52,307 bases of DNA from Glycomyces luteolus (GTDB taxonomy: Bacteria; Actinomycetota; Actinomycetes; Mycobacteriales; Micromonosporaceae): NCBI RefSeq assembly GCF_027622875.1, contig NZ_JAPZVP010000004.1:297220-349526 (forward strand), written 5' to 3'. Shown here piece after piece: positions 42,521 to 50,515 of this stretch. The position numbers were made by a program, and so were the translations under genes. Under the pieces are notes generated by a model, which saw only the letters and a program-made list of their open reading frames with translations, was not told where the DNA came from and made no database searches. Within the stretch, counting starts at the first letter, position 1, and each line of letters opens with the position of its first letter.

Positions 42521-43819
42521 ATGAGTCGACCCCAGACTCACACGCTGATTGACGATCCGCTGGGCGGCACGGTCCGAGTGACCGTGCTGCCCGGCGGTTT
42601 GCGTGTGCTCACCGAATCCGTCCCGACCATGCGCTCCGCTTCGGTGGGCGTGTGGGTCGGTGTGGGATCCCGCGACGAGGCCCCCGAGCTCGCCGGCGTG
42701 TCGCACTTCCTGGAGCACCTGCTGTTCAAGGGCACCGAGAAGCGCACGGCCACCGAGATCGCCGAGGCGGTCGAGGCCGTCGGCGGCGAGTCGAACGCGT
42801 ACACGGCGCGGGAGCTGACCTGCTTCTACGCGCGCGTGCTCGACGACGACCTGCCGATGGCGGTCGACGTGCTCGGCGACGCCATGTGCAACTCGCTGGT
42901 GACCCCCGCCGACGTCGAGGTCGAGCGCGACGTGATCCTCGAGGAGATCGCCGCGTCCGCCGACGAGCCGTCGGACGTCGTCCACGAGCTGTTCTCCCTG
43001 GCGCTGTTCGGTGACGGCGCCCTGGGCCGCGACATCGCCGGCGACCCGGAGACGGTCCGGGCGCTCACCCGCGACCAGATCTACGCGTTCTACCGGCAGC
43101 ACTACAGGGCCCCGAACTTGACGGTGTGCGCCGCGGGCGGTGTCGACCACGCCGAGACCGTGAAGCTCGTGTCGGAGGCGTTCGCGCCGATGCTGGGCGG
43201 CGCCGACGTGCCGCGCCAGCGCCGCCACGACGAGGACCTGCTGCCCGAGCCGGTGCCGCTCATGGTGGAGCGGCACGACACCGAGCAGGCGCACCTCGTG
43301 GTCGGCTGCCGCCTGTTCTCGCGGCACGACCCCCGCAAGGACGCGTTCGAGGTGCTGAACAACATCCTCGGCGGCGGCATGTCCTCGCGGCTGTTCCAGT
43401 CGGTGCGCGAGCAGCGCGGCCTGGCGTACACGGTGTACTCGTTCTCGACGTACTTCGCGGACACGGGCATGTTCGGCGTCTACGCCGGATCCAACCCCGA
43501 CAAGGTCCACCAGGTCCGCGACCTGGTGCTGGCCGAGCTCGCGAAGGTGGCCGCCGAGGGCGTCACCGACGCCGAGCTGCGGCGCGGCAAGGGCATGAGC
43601 AAGGGCGGCATGGTGCTGTCGATGGAGGACTCCGGTTCGCGCATGAACGGGCTGGGCCGCGAGGAGCTCCTGTACGGCGAGCACTGGAGCCTGGAGCGGG
43701 AGATCGCCGACATCGAGGCGGTGACGTCCGAGCAGGTCCGGGCGGTGGCCGCCGCCATCCTGACGCAACCGATGACGACCGTGGCCGTGGGGCCGTTCGA
43801 CCAGAGGGATTTCGCATGA
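42521..43819 (+). CDS. M16-family zinc metallopeptidase
   Basis: This 432-residue processing-peptidase-like protein carries the inverted zinc motif HFLEH (H62, E65, H66) with the distal Glu in ERDVILEEI (about 142). A second, catalytically silent M16 domain fills the C-terminal half, with RHDPRKDAFEVLNNILGGGMSSRLFQSVRE containing the conserved glycine-rich and arginine elements. The first base of its ATG immediately follows the pnp stop, and its own stop overlaps dapB (ATGA), so all three genes are coupled. The same order occurs in Streptomyces. The protein substrate is unknown. Confidence 0.94.
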   Translation: MSRPQTHTLIDDPLGGTVRVTVLPGGLRVLTESVPTMRSASVGVWVGVGSRDEAPELAGVSHFLEHLLFKGTEKRTATEIAEAVEAVGGESNAYTARELTCFYARVLDDDLPMAVDVLGDAMCNSLVTPADVEVERDVILEEIAASADEPSDVVHELFSLALFGDGALGRDIAGDPETVRALTRDQIYAFYRQHYRAPNLTVCAAGGVDHAETVKLVSEAFAPMLGGADVPRQRRHDEDLLPEPVPLMVERHDTEQAHLVVGCRLFSRHDPRKDAFEVLNNILGGGMSSRLFQSVREQRGLAYTVYSFSTYFADTGMFGVYAGSNPDKVHQVRDLVLAELAKVAAEGVTDAELRRGKGMSKGGMVLSMEDSGSRMNGLGREELLYGEHWSLEREIADIEAVTSEQVRAVAAAILTQPMTTVAVGPFDQRDFA

Positions 43820-44550
43820 TCAAGGTGGGTGTGCTGGGTGCGCACGGCCGTATGGGCAAGGCCGTGTGCGAGGCGGTGGACGCCGCCGAGGATATGGAGC
43901 TGGCCGCGACGGTGGACCGCGACGAGTCGCTGGACGCGCTCGTCGGCGTCGACGTGGTCGTGGACTTCACGCTGCCCGACGTCGTGATGGGCAACCTGGA
44001 GTGGTGCGTCGACCACGGCATCCACACCGTGATCGGCGTGTCGGGCTTCGACGCGAAGCGCCTCGAGTCCGCGCGCGAGATCCTCGCCGCGGACCCGGAG
44101 GTCGGTTCGGTGATCGCGCCGAACTTCGGGATCGGCGCGGTGCTGATGATGCAGTTCGCGGCGAAGGCCGCCAAGCACTTCGACTCGGCCGAGATCATCG
44201 AGTCGCACCACCCGCGGAAGGTCGACGCGCCTTCGGGCACGGCGGTGCACACCGCCCGGGTGATCGCGGCGGCGCGTGCCGAGGCCGAGCTGCCCGACAT
44301 GCCCGACGCGACCGAGACGGACCCGCAGGGCGCGCGCGGCGCCGAGGTCGACGGGGTGCGCATCCACGCGATCCGCTCGGCGGGTTACGTGGCGAGCCAG
44401 GAGGTGCGCTTCGGCGGCCCCGGCGAGCGCTTCGCGATCAGCCACGACTCGCTCGACCGGGCCTCGTTCATGCCCGGCGTGCTCCTGGCGGTGCGCGAGG
44501 TCCTGAAGCGCCCGGGCCTCACGGTGGGCCTGGACGACCTGCTCGACTGA
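43816..44550 (+). CDS. dapB: 4-hydroxy-tetrahydrodipicolinate reductase
   Basis: This 244-residue enzyme catalyses the second committed step of lysine/diaminopimelate synthesis, reducing the DapA product with NAD(P)H. The nucleotide loop is VGVLGAHGRMG (4-14). The catalytic and binding residues are in ESHHPRKVDAPSGT (H131, H132, K135), and the C-terminal DSLDRASFMPGVLLA is canonical. The ATG overlaps the M16 stop by 4 nt. A 40-bp palindromic terminator follows. dapA lies about 5 kb downstream after an inserted block of envelope genes. Confidence 0.97.
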   Translation: MIKVGVLGAHGRMGKAVCEAVDAAEDMELAATVDRDESLDALVGVDVVVDFTLPDVVMGNLEWCVDHGIHTVIGVSGFDAKRLESAREILAADPEVGSVIAPNFGIGAVLMMQFAAKAAKHFDSAEIIESHHPRKVDAPSGTAVHTARVIAAARAEAELPDMPDATETDPQGARGAEVDGVRIHAIRSAGYVASQEVRFGGPGERFAISHDSLDRASFMPGVLLAVREVLKRPGLTVGLDDLLD

Positions 44551-44583
44551 GTTGTCACGCGGCAAGGACACCGCACGACGAAC

Positions 44584-44623
44584 ACGAGGAAGGGCCCCGC
44601 CGATCGGCGGGGCCCTTCCTCGT
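44584..44623. terminator. Perfect 40-bp palindromic bidirectional terminator
   Basis: A 20-bp perfect stem centred at 44603/44604, with AGGAAGGGCCCCGCCGAT as the left arm core, between dapB (+) and the convergent mucin-like gene (-). Confidence 0.85.
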
Positions 44624-44632
44624 CGTCTCGCG

Positions 44633-45481
44633 CTATTCGGTGGCGGGAGTCTCCGTGACGGTGCCGTCCTGCGGGGTGGGGCTTGTGGTCTCCTCGGTGC
44701 CGCCGGTACTGGACCCGGCGTCGGGGGTGGGGGACTGGCTGGGCGTCTCGGTGGTCGCGGACTCGGTGGGGGCGGTGGTCTCGGTGGGCGCTTCGGAGGT
44801 GGGCGTCTCGCTCGGGGTCGCGGATTCGGTGGGCGCCTCGGTGGTCTCGGTGCTCTCGGGGGTGCCGCTCTCCACGGGGGCCTCGCTGACGATCGTCTGC
44901 GGGTTGTCGTTGGTGATGAACCGGTCGGGTTCGCCGGTCAGGGCGCCGAGGAGGTAGAGGGCGGCGACGGTGAGGCTGAAGACGAGGACGCTGGAGACGA
45001 GGATGGCGATGAGGGTCCGCTGGTTGGACTGGGTCTTCGTGACGTGGCCTTCGGGGGCGGGTTCGGCGGCGACGACGATCTCGTCGGTGTCCGCCGCGTT
45101 GGTCCCGAGGACGATCGTGTCCTCGCGTAGCGCTCGGTGCCGTTGGGTGTCGGGGATCTTCGCTGTGGCAGTGACCGTGTCGGGGTTGAGCTCGACGGTC
45201 ACCGCCGGGGCCTTGCCCTTGGCGACCGGCGCGAGCGCGGTGATCTGCGCTTTGATCTTCTCGCCGGTGCGGCGCATGGCCCGGAGGATGAGGACGGCGC
45301 CGATCGAGGAGCAGACACTGAGGACGGCGGTGCCGGCGAGGGTGCCCCACAGGCCGAGGAGTTTGGCGAGGATCGCGCCGAGGACCGTTGCTCCCGCGGC
45401 GGCGAGGACCTGGCCGATGCTCAGTTCCATGTTGGGGTCGTGTTGCTTGTGCCCCTTGCTTTTCGACTCGTATTGAGTCAC
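44633..45481 (-). CDS. Membrane protein with Thr/Ser/Glu/Pro-rich C-terminal tail
   Basis: This 282-residue protein has two N-terminal helices (about 21-68), a cytoplasmic segment of about 85 residues, a third helix (about 156-180, LIAILVSSVLVFSLTVAALY) and a tail of about 90 residues made almost only of T, S, E, P, A and G with recurring TES/TET units. If the tail lies outside, it resembles a mucin-like stalk open to O-mannosylation (inference). No family is recognised. The GTG start follows GGGGAGGG by 6 nt. It ends against dapB and is transcribed away from thyX. Confidence 0.8.
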   Translation of the reverse strand: MTQYESKSKGHKQHDPNMELSIGQVLAAAGATVLGAILAKLLGLWGTLAGTAVLSVCSSIGAVLILRAMRRTGEKIKAQITALAPVAKGKAPAVTVELNPDTVTATAKIPDTQRHRALREDTIVLGTNAADTDEIVVAAEPAPEGHVTKTQSNQRTLIAILVSSVLVFSLTVAALYLLGALTGEPDRFITNDNPQTIVSEAPVESGTPESTETTEAPTESATPSETPTSEAPTETTAPTESATTETPSQSPTPDAGSSTGGTEETTSPTPQDGTVTETPATE

Positions 45482-45580
45482 CGGCCCTCCCCACTGGTGT
45501 CATGCATTCGCCACGCCGACAGGCTCACCAGAATACGGGCCGTATGTGAGACGGCTACGGTTTGTGCGGGAGCTAACGGC

Positions 45581-46267
45581 TCAAGCGGACGGGTTGCCGA
45601 CCGAGTGGCGGCGCAAACGCCGCCCCTGCCACAGCCACAGGAGCGCGCACACGACCAGCGTGAACGCGATCCCGGCGATGAGGAAGGCGATGCCGTCGTT
45701 CTCGACGGCGGTGGCGGTGAGGTCGTATTCCTCGCCGGGTGTCATGGTCCAGGTGACGGTGCGGCCTTCGAGCGTGCCGTTGTGCTCGGTGACGCGGGCG
45801 GGGAAGTCGACGCTGAGGAGGATCTCGGCGTCGGCGAACGCGCCGGGGTCGAGGAACCCGGCGGCGCGCAGGTCCCAGTGGCTCTCGAGGGCGTATTCGC
45901 GCCCGTCGTGGTCGAGGCGGAGGTAGCCCCAGTCGTCGCCGCCGAACTCGGAGAAGTCGGCGAGCGGTCTGTCCGTGAAGCTCGCGGTGTAGCCGCGGTA
46001 GCCGTCCTCGGAGTACGGGGTGCGCTCGGTGCCGGGGACGCCGTCGAGGAGGGCGTCGAGGAACGCGTCGAGCTGCTCCTGGTCGAGGCCTTCGTCGGCG
46101 GCGTCCGCGACGAAGTCGTCGCTCCAGGCGGCGGTGAAGGTGCCGCCCACGGTGTCGTCGGGGCGGACCTGGAGGCCGAGGTCGAGCCGGAGGCAACCGG
46201 AAGTGGCGACGAGCAGTCCGAGCGCGGCGGCGGCGAGGAGCACGCGGCGAGTTTGCAGACCCAGCAT
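45581..46267 (-). CDS. LppM-like lipoprotein with C-terminal transmembrane helix
   Basis: This 228-residue protein has a lipoprotein signal with lipobox ATSGC (Cys25), an extracytoplasmic domain, then a transmembrane helix (about 186-210) and a basic cytoplasmic end. The start of the mature domain, CLRLDLGLQVRPDDTVGG, the SEDGYRGYTASFTDRPLADF segment and the overall order closely parallel mycobacterial LppM (Rv2171), judged from memory. LppM domains are thought to bind lipid. The ATG at 46267 has TAGGCT 7 nt upstream (top-strand 46275-46280) and no Shine-Dalgarno, so a leaderless start is likely; the longer frame to 46438 lacks signals. Confidence 0.82.
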   Translation of the reverse strand: MLGLQTRRVLLAAAALGLLVATSGCLRLDLGLQVRPDDTVGGTFTAAWSDDFVADAADEGLDQEQLDAFLDALLDGVPGTERTPYSEDGYRGYTASFTDRPLADFSEFGGDDWGYLRLDHDGREYALESHWDLRAAGFLDPGAFADAEILLSVDFPARVTEHNGTLEGRTVTWTMTPGEEYDLTATAVENDGIAFLIAGIAFTLVVCALLWLWQGRRLRRHSVGNPSA

Positions 46268-46544
46268 GCCCCAGAGCCTAGGCCCGGAATAGCGCCGATT
46301 CGGCGGTTTCGACCGACTCGCCGCACGCCGATTGTCGTACCCGGTGCCACCCTTCGATCTGGGGACCCTGCGGACGAGCCCCGGTCGCTCTCGCCGTGTC
46401 CGCAATACCGCAGCCGGAGCGGCATGCCGTGTCTCCATGCCACCTGTTTCCAGGGGCCCGGCGGGCGAGCCTCCGCCCCTCGGGCCGTGCCCGCCGGACC
46501 CGCGCGCTCGCCCGCCCCCGTTACGCTGTCAGGGAGGAGGCGAT

Positions 46545-47054
46545 GTGTGCGCAGTCGATGAGGCCACGCTGGCGTCAGAGCCCGGCCAGACCCCGCCGGA
46601 ACCCAAGCGCGGCAATCCGGTCCAGCGCTGGGTCGCGGGCGTGATCGGGCACCCCGCGTTCGCGCCGCTCGCGATCCTCGGCTGCTTCTCGGCCGCCGCG
46701 GCCGGGATCGTCGCCACGAACCCGACCGACAACACCGGCCCGAGCACCTGCCTGTTCAAGATCGCCACCGGCTTCGACTGCCCCGGCTGCGGCGGCACCC
46801 GCGCGTTCTACTACCTGGCCACCCTCAACCTGCCCGAGGCCGCGCGCCACCACCTCATGGCCGTGTTCGCCGCCCCGTTCATCGTCTGGCTCTACCTCGC
46901 CTGGGCCCTGCCGCGCCTCGTCCCGCGCCGCACCTGGCGGCTCCCGACCTTCCACCTCACCCCCGGCGCGCTCTCCGCGTACCTCATCGTCTGGGGCGTC
47001 TTCTTCATCGCCCGCAACCTGCCGTGGGAGCCGTTCACGTTCTTCTACGTATGA
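46545..47054 (+). CDS. DUF2752 membrane protein
   Basis: This 169-residue protein has four predicted helices and the DUF2752 signature: FKIATGFDCPGCGGTRAFYY, with two cysteines in CPGCG followed by TR, then a loop NLPEAARHHLMAVFAAPF. The paired cysteines suggest a redox or metal role, but none is established. The N-terminal 35 residues are polar and cytoplasmic. The GTG at 46545 is preceded by GGAGGAGG with a 4-nt gap. It converges on the DUF4097 gene with hairpins between. Confidence 0.82.
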   Translation: MCAVDEATLASEPGQTPPEPKRGNPVQRWVAGVIGHPAFAPLAILGCFSAAAAGIVATNPTDNTGPSTCLFKIATGFDCPGCGGTRAFYYLATLNLPEAARHHLMAVFAAPFIVWLYLAWALPRLVPRRTWRLPTFHLTPGALSAYLIVWGVFFIARNLPWEPFTFFYV

Positions 47055-47059
47055 CAAAG

Positions 47060-47117
47060 GCCCGACCACCCCTGTGCCGATGCTTGGCTCGCAAGCATCG
47101 CCGAGGCGATCGGGCCC
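47060..47117. terminator. Nested hairpin between DUF2752 and DUF4097 genes
   Basis: An inner stem GATGCTTG-GCTCG-CAAGCATC (47080-47100) lies inside an outer GGCCCGA/TCGGGCC stem (47060-47117). It includes one copy of a 20-bp element repeated at 49461. Confidence 0.6.
47087..47106. repeat. Dispersed 20-bp intergenic repeat, copy 1
   Basis: Matches the element at 49461-49480 at 19 of 20 positions (C versus G at position 11). Both copies lie in hairpin-forming sequence beyond gene ends. Confidence 0.5.
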
Positions 47118-47141
47118 TCGCTTGAGTGTTGCGTTCAAGCG

Positions 47142-47963
47142 TTACGCGTAGGCGTTCGCGCGGTGCAGGTAGATGTCGCCCGAAACCGAGCGGGCCCGCA
47201 CTTCGAGGCTCGTGCCGGTGCTCGACGGCGCCGGCGAGGTGTCGCCCGTGGCCAGCTCGGAGGTCACCGAGCCCGCCTTCGCGTCGAGGTCGACCCAGAT
47301 GTCCGTACCCGGCACCACGCCGAGGCTGATCCGGCCCGAGACCGTGTTCGCCTTGACCGAACCGGACCGGAGCGCACTGAGCTCGATCCCGCCCGACAGC
47401 GTGTTCACGTTCGCGTTCGAGTCGACCCGCTCGGCCGAGATCGAACCGGCCACCGTCTTCGCGGAGAAGTCCCCGCCGACGTGGTCGGCCCGCACCTGCC
47501 CCGAAGCGGTGTTGGCGCGGAAGTCCTCGACCGCCTCGATGACGCTGATCGAACCCGAGACGGTGTTCGCGCGGACGCTGGTCGCGCTCTCCACCGTCGC
47601 CGAGCCGGCGACCGTGTTGATCGAGACCGCGCCGAGCTTGCCGTGCAGGCTGATCGGCGCCGAAGTCGTCTTCACCGAGACCTCCGAGCGGACCGGCACC
47701 TTCACCGCGAGGTGAACGCCTATCTCCCGGCGGAAGAACCAGTTCTGCGGCTTCTCGGGCGCCACCACTCGCAGGTGCCCGTTCTCGAACTCGACGCGCG
47801 CCAGGTCGGCGGCGTCGGCGTCCCCTTCGGAGCGGCGCTGCGCGGGCTTGACCTCCACCAGCACGGTGTCGAGCTCGTGGGCGGTGACGGTGACCGAGCC
47901 GTCGGCGAGGGTGATCGCCGCCGTGATCGGACCGTCGTGGGTGAATTCGGTGTACTCGTTCAT
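47142..47963 (-). CDS. DUF4097 beta-helix-like repeat protein
   Basis: This 273-residue protein is built from short beta-strand repeats with recurring NTVSGSISV / KTVAGSISAE / NTLSGGIELS units of about 20 residues (about 105-260), the DUF4097 (putative adhesin) pattern that should form a right-handed beta-solenoid. No signal peptide or membrane helix is seen, so it is probably cytoplasmic or exported by an unknown route. It starts 13 nt after the stop of an RHH regulator gene and is clearly in its operon. GGAG lies upstream of the ATG. The function of the family is unknown. Confidence 0.85.
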   Translation of the reverse strand: MNEYTEFTHDGPITAAITLADGSVTVTAHELDTVLVEVKPAQRRSEGDADAADLARVEFENGHLRVVAPEKPQNWFFRREIGVHLAVKVPVRSEVSVKTTSAPISLHGKLGAVSINTVAGSATVESATSVRANTVSGSISVIEAVEDFRANTASGQVRADHVGGDFSAKTVAGSISAERVDSNANVNTLSGGIELSALRSGSVKANTVSGRISLGVVPGTDIWVDLDAKAGSVTSELATGDTSPAPSSTGTSLEVRARSVSGDIYLHRANAYA

Positions 47964-47976
47964 GGGAGGTGCTCCT

Positions 47977-48468
47977 CTAAGCCCTGGCGTAGCCGGTGAT
48001 GCGCTGGCTGTACTTCGCGCCGGCGGGCTGGCCCGAGGTGCGCGAGGCGTGGACGGCGTTGTTGATCGCGCGCACCAGCCAGGCGTTGACCGAGTAGCCG
48101 TCAGCGGAAGCCGCCTTCTCGACGTTGTCCTTCAGCGACTCGGGGAGACGCAGCGTGATGCGGGCGACGTCGTCGTCCACCGGCGGGGCCGGAGGCGGCG
48201 CGACTTCGGCGGTCTCGCCGCCGCTCACCCGCAGGTCCACTTCCCGGCCGCGCACGCGCAGATCGACCGACGCCGGAGAACCGGCCTGGTCGAGCCCGGC
48301 GGTGATCTCCGCGGCGGCCTCCGAAAGGGCTTCCATGAGCGCCAGGCGAGCCCCCGCGTCGAGCGCCTCGGACAGCAGTTCAGCAGTCCGCGCGGCTTCC
48401 TCGCCACCGGGCGCGGCGGCAGCGGTGAGGCTCCGGCGGAGCGATTCGATGTACGGCGTCAAGTCCAT
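47977..48468 (-). CDS. Ribbon-helix-helix DNA-binding protein (HicB/Arc-like)
   Basis: This 163-residue protein has a helical N-terminal region (1-60), a linker with RVRGREVDLRVSGGE, and a C-terminal ribbon-helix-helix domain (about 98-135): ARITLRLPESLKDNVEKAAS, then DGYSVNAWLVRAINNAV. This resembles HicB-type antitoxins, but no HicA or other toxin gene is adjacent; the partner is the DUF4097 gene 13 nt downstream. The ATG at 48468 lies 6 nt after the CACCAT -10 of a TTGACA-17-CACCAT promoter, a leaderless start. Repeats in that promoter suggest autoregulation. Confidence 0.85.
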   Translation of the reverse strand: MDLTPYIESLRRSLTAAAAPGGEEAARTAELLSEALDAGARLALMEALSEAAAEITAGLDQAGSPASVDLRVRGREVDLRVSGGETAEVAPPPAPPVDDDVARITLRLPESLKDNVEKAASADGYSVNAWLVRAINNAVHASRTSGQPAGAKYSQRITGYARA

Positions 48469-48503
48469 GACACCATGGTGACATCATTTCTGACGTCTGT
48501 CAA
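48469..48503 (-). promoter_or_regulatory. RHH-DUF4097 operon promoter and operator repeats
   Basis: On the minus strand TTGACA (48498-48503), a 17-nt spacer and CACCAT (48475-48480) precede the ATG by 6 nt. The top strand carries TGACATC (48479-48485) and TGACGTC (48491-48497) 12 bp apart, plus palindrome CACCATGGTG (48471-48480), overlapping the promoter. Confidence 0.6.
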
Positions 48504-48674
48504 CCGGCGTCGTGGAACCAGACAGTGCGATCCGAACCACCACCCCCACCCGTACACCCCCGCGGCCCCGCCCGAACCCGGGCGCGCGTCGGATCACACT
48601 CCGCAGCCGAGTACCCTCAGGGAGTCGAGAACCAGCAATAACGCGCACCGAACACGAAACGAGGGGGAGCGGGG

Positions 48675-49427
48675 ATGCCCGAAATCGTACCGATGGACGT
48701 CCGACTCATCGCCTGGACGCACTTCGAGTCCCCGGCCGACGTCCCCTGGGAGACGGACGCCGACGGCGGCCAAGCCCTCGCCGAATTCGCCGGACGCGCC
48801 TGCTACCAGTCCTGGACCAAGCCCAACCCCAAGACCGCCACCAACGCCGGCTACCTCGAGCACATCCTCCAAGTCGGACACCTCTCCGTCCTCGAGCACG
48901 GCACCGTCAGCTTCTACCTCAGCGGCATCTCCCGCTCCCTCACCCACGAGCTGATCCGCCACCGCCACTTCTCGTACTCCCAGCTCTCCCAGCGCTACGT
49001 CCCCGAACGCGACGCCGCAATGGTCGAACCCGAGGTCATCGCCAACGACCCCGAACTGCACCAGCGCTTCCTCGCCGCCGCCGAAGCCGCCCAGAGCGCC
49101 TACAACGACCTCCTCGAAGGACTCGAGAAGCAGTTCGCCGACGTCGCCAACCCCACGCTGCGCCGAAAGCAAGCGCGCCAAGCGGCGCGCTCAGTACTCC
49201 CCAACGCCACCGAGACCCGCATCGTCGTGACCGGCAACTACCGCGCCTGGCGGCACTTCATCGCCATGCGCGCCTCCGAGCACGCCGACGTCGAGATCCG
49301 GGCGCTGGCCATCGAATGCCTCAAGCAGCTCAAAGAGAAGGCCGCCAACGTCTTCGCCGACTTCCAGATCACGAAGCTCGACGACGGCACCGAGGTCGCC
49401 TCCAGCCCCTACGTCACCGAGGGCTAG
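48675..49427 (+). CDS. thyX: Flavin-dependent thymidylate synthase
   Basis: This 250-residue enzyme makes dTMP from dUMP using FAD, NADPH and methylene-tetrahydrofolate. The ThyX motif RHRxxSxxxxSxRY is present as [14 protein letters not shown] (95-108). [23 protein letters not shown] and [20 protein letters not shown] supply the other flavin and nucleotide contacts. The ATG at 48675 follows a GAGGGGGAG ribosome-binding site. It precedes dapA and rnj, the order known from Streptomyces. A hairpin lies downstream at 49460-49487. Confidence 0.97.
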   Translation: MPEIVPMDVRLIAWTHFESPADVPWETDADGGQALAEFAGRACYQSWTKPNPKTATNAGYLEHILQVGHLSVLEHGTVSFYLSGISRSLTHELIRHRHFSYSQLSQRYVPERDAAMVEPEVIANDPELHQRFLAAAEAAQSAYNDLLEGLEKQFADVANPTLRRKQARQAARSVLPNATETRIVVTGNYRAWRHFIAMRASEHADVEIRALAIECLKQLKEKAANVFADFQITKLDDGTEVASSPYVTEG

Positions 49428-49459
49428 AGCCGCGGGCAATTCCCCGCTCCGCCAATTCA

Positions 49460-49487
49460 CGGCTCGCAAGGATCGCCGAGCGAGCCG
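49460..49487 (+). terminator. Terminator-like hairpin after thyX
   Basis: CGGCTCGC pairs with GCGAGCCG (8 bp) around a 12-nt loop; the left arm and loop contain the dispersed 20-bp repeat. Confidence 0.5.
49461..49480. repeat. Dispersed 20-bp intergenic repeat, copy 2
   Basis: 19 of 20 positions match the copy at 47087-47106. It lies within the hairpin downstream of thyX. Confidence 0.5.
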
Positions 49488-49621
49488 ATGCACGGCCCGC
49501 AGGCTTCGCCGCGAACGCCGATTCGAGGCGGTGCGAGGAAAAAACTTGAGACAGTTACAAACGCAGCGAGCGGCCGGGCGCAGGCGCCCCGGCCGCCGGA
49601 ACCAGCATTGGTGAAAGCAAC

Positions 49622-50515
49622 ATGCGCAACGCAACCCGCCCCTTCGGGCGAACACTCGCGGCCATGATCACGCCGTTCACGCCCTCGGGCGAACTCGACG
49701 TCCAAGGCACCGCCGCCCTCGCCCGGCACCTCGTCGACGAGCAGGGCTGCGAGGGCCTCGTCGTCAACGGCACCACCGGCGAATCCCCCACCACCACCGA
49801 CGCCGAGAAGACCCAGGTCCTCGAGACGGTCCTCGAAGCCGTCGGCGACCGCGCCCGCATCATCGCCGGCGCCTCCACCTACGACACCCGCCACTCGGTG
49901 CGGCTCGCCCAGGCGGCCGAGAAGGCCGGCGCCCACGGTCTCCTGCTCGTCACCCCCTACTACAACAAGCCCACCCAGGACGGCGTCGTCGCCCACTTCA
50001 GCGCCATCGCCGACGCCGCCGACCTGCCGGTCATGCTCTACGACATCCCCCCGCGCTCGGTCATCGGCATCGACGAGGCCACCTTCGCCCGCCTCGCCGA
50101 CCACTCGCGGATCATCAGCGTCAAGGACGCCACCGGCGACCTCGCCAAGGCCCAGCGCGTCCGCGTCGCCACCGGCCTCGCCTTCTACTGCGGCGTCGAC
50201 GAGCTCAACCTCGCCGCCTACGCCAGCGGCCAGATCGGCGTCGTCTCCGTCGTCGCCCACCTCATCGGCAAGCACCTCAACGCCATGTTCGACGCCTACG
50301 ACGACGGCGACACCGCCAAGGCCTCCCAGATCAACGACCGGCTCCTGCCCGCCGTCAACGCCCTCATGGGACGCGGCCCCGGCATCATCGCCGTCAAGGC
50401 CGGCCTCAGCGGCCAGGGCCTGCCCGCCGGCGAACCCCGCCTGCCGCTCCTGCCCGCGCACGAAGCGCTCGCCGCCGAAATCGCCACCGCCCTCGCCGAC
50501 CTGAAGGAGGCCTGA
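49622..50515 (+). CDS. dapA: 4-hydroxy-tetrahydrodipicolinate synthase
   Basis: This 297-residue TIM-barrel aldolase condenses pyruvate with aspartate semialdehyde, the first step of the lysine/diaminopimelate branch. Key residues are visible: NGTTGESPT (50-57) for the carboxylate site, Y140 in MLYDIPPRS and the Schiff-base K168 in IISVKDATGD. GAAAG precedes the ATG. Its TGA overlaps the rnj ATG by one base (TGATG), so the two genes are translationally coupled. Confidence 0.97.
   Translation: MRNATRPFGRTLAAMITPFTPSGELDVQGTAALARHLVDEQGCEGLVVNGTTGESPTTTDAEKTQVLETVLEAVGDRARIIAGASTYDTRHSVRLAQAAEKAGAHGLLLVTPYYNKPTQDGVVAHFSAIADAADLPVMLYDIPPRSVIGIDEATFARLADHSRIISVKDATGDLAKAQRVRVATGLAFYCGVDELNLAAYASGQIGVVSVVAHLIGKHLNAMFDAYDDGDTAKASQINDRLLPAVNALMGRGPGIIAVKAGLSGQGLPAGEPRLPLLPAHEALAAEIATALADLKEA

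Noticed and set aside
39824..43768. 1314-codon open frame antisense to pnp and the M16 gene
   Set aside because: Very high GC keeps antisense frames open. The sense strand encodes full-length conserved enzymes, and the antisense product is low-complexity with no domain.
47977..48468. HicAB toxin-antitoxin locus
   Set aside because: Only the RHH/HicB-like protein is present; the neighbour is DUF4097 and no small double-stranded-RNA-binding-fold toxin is encoded.
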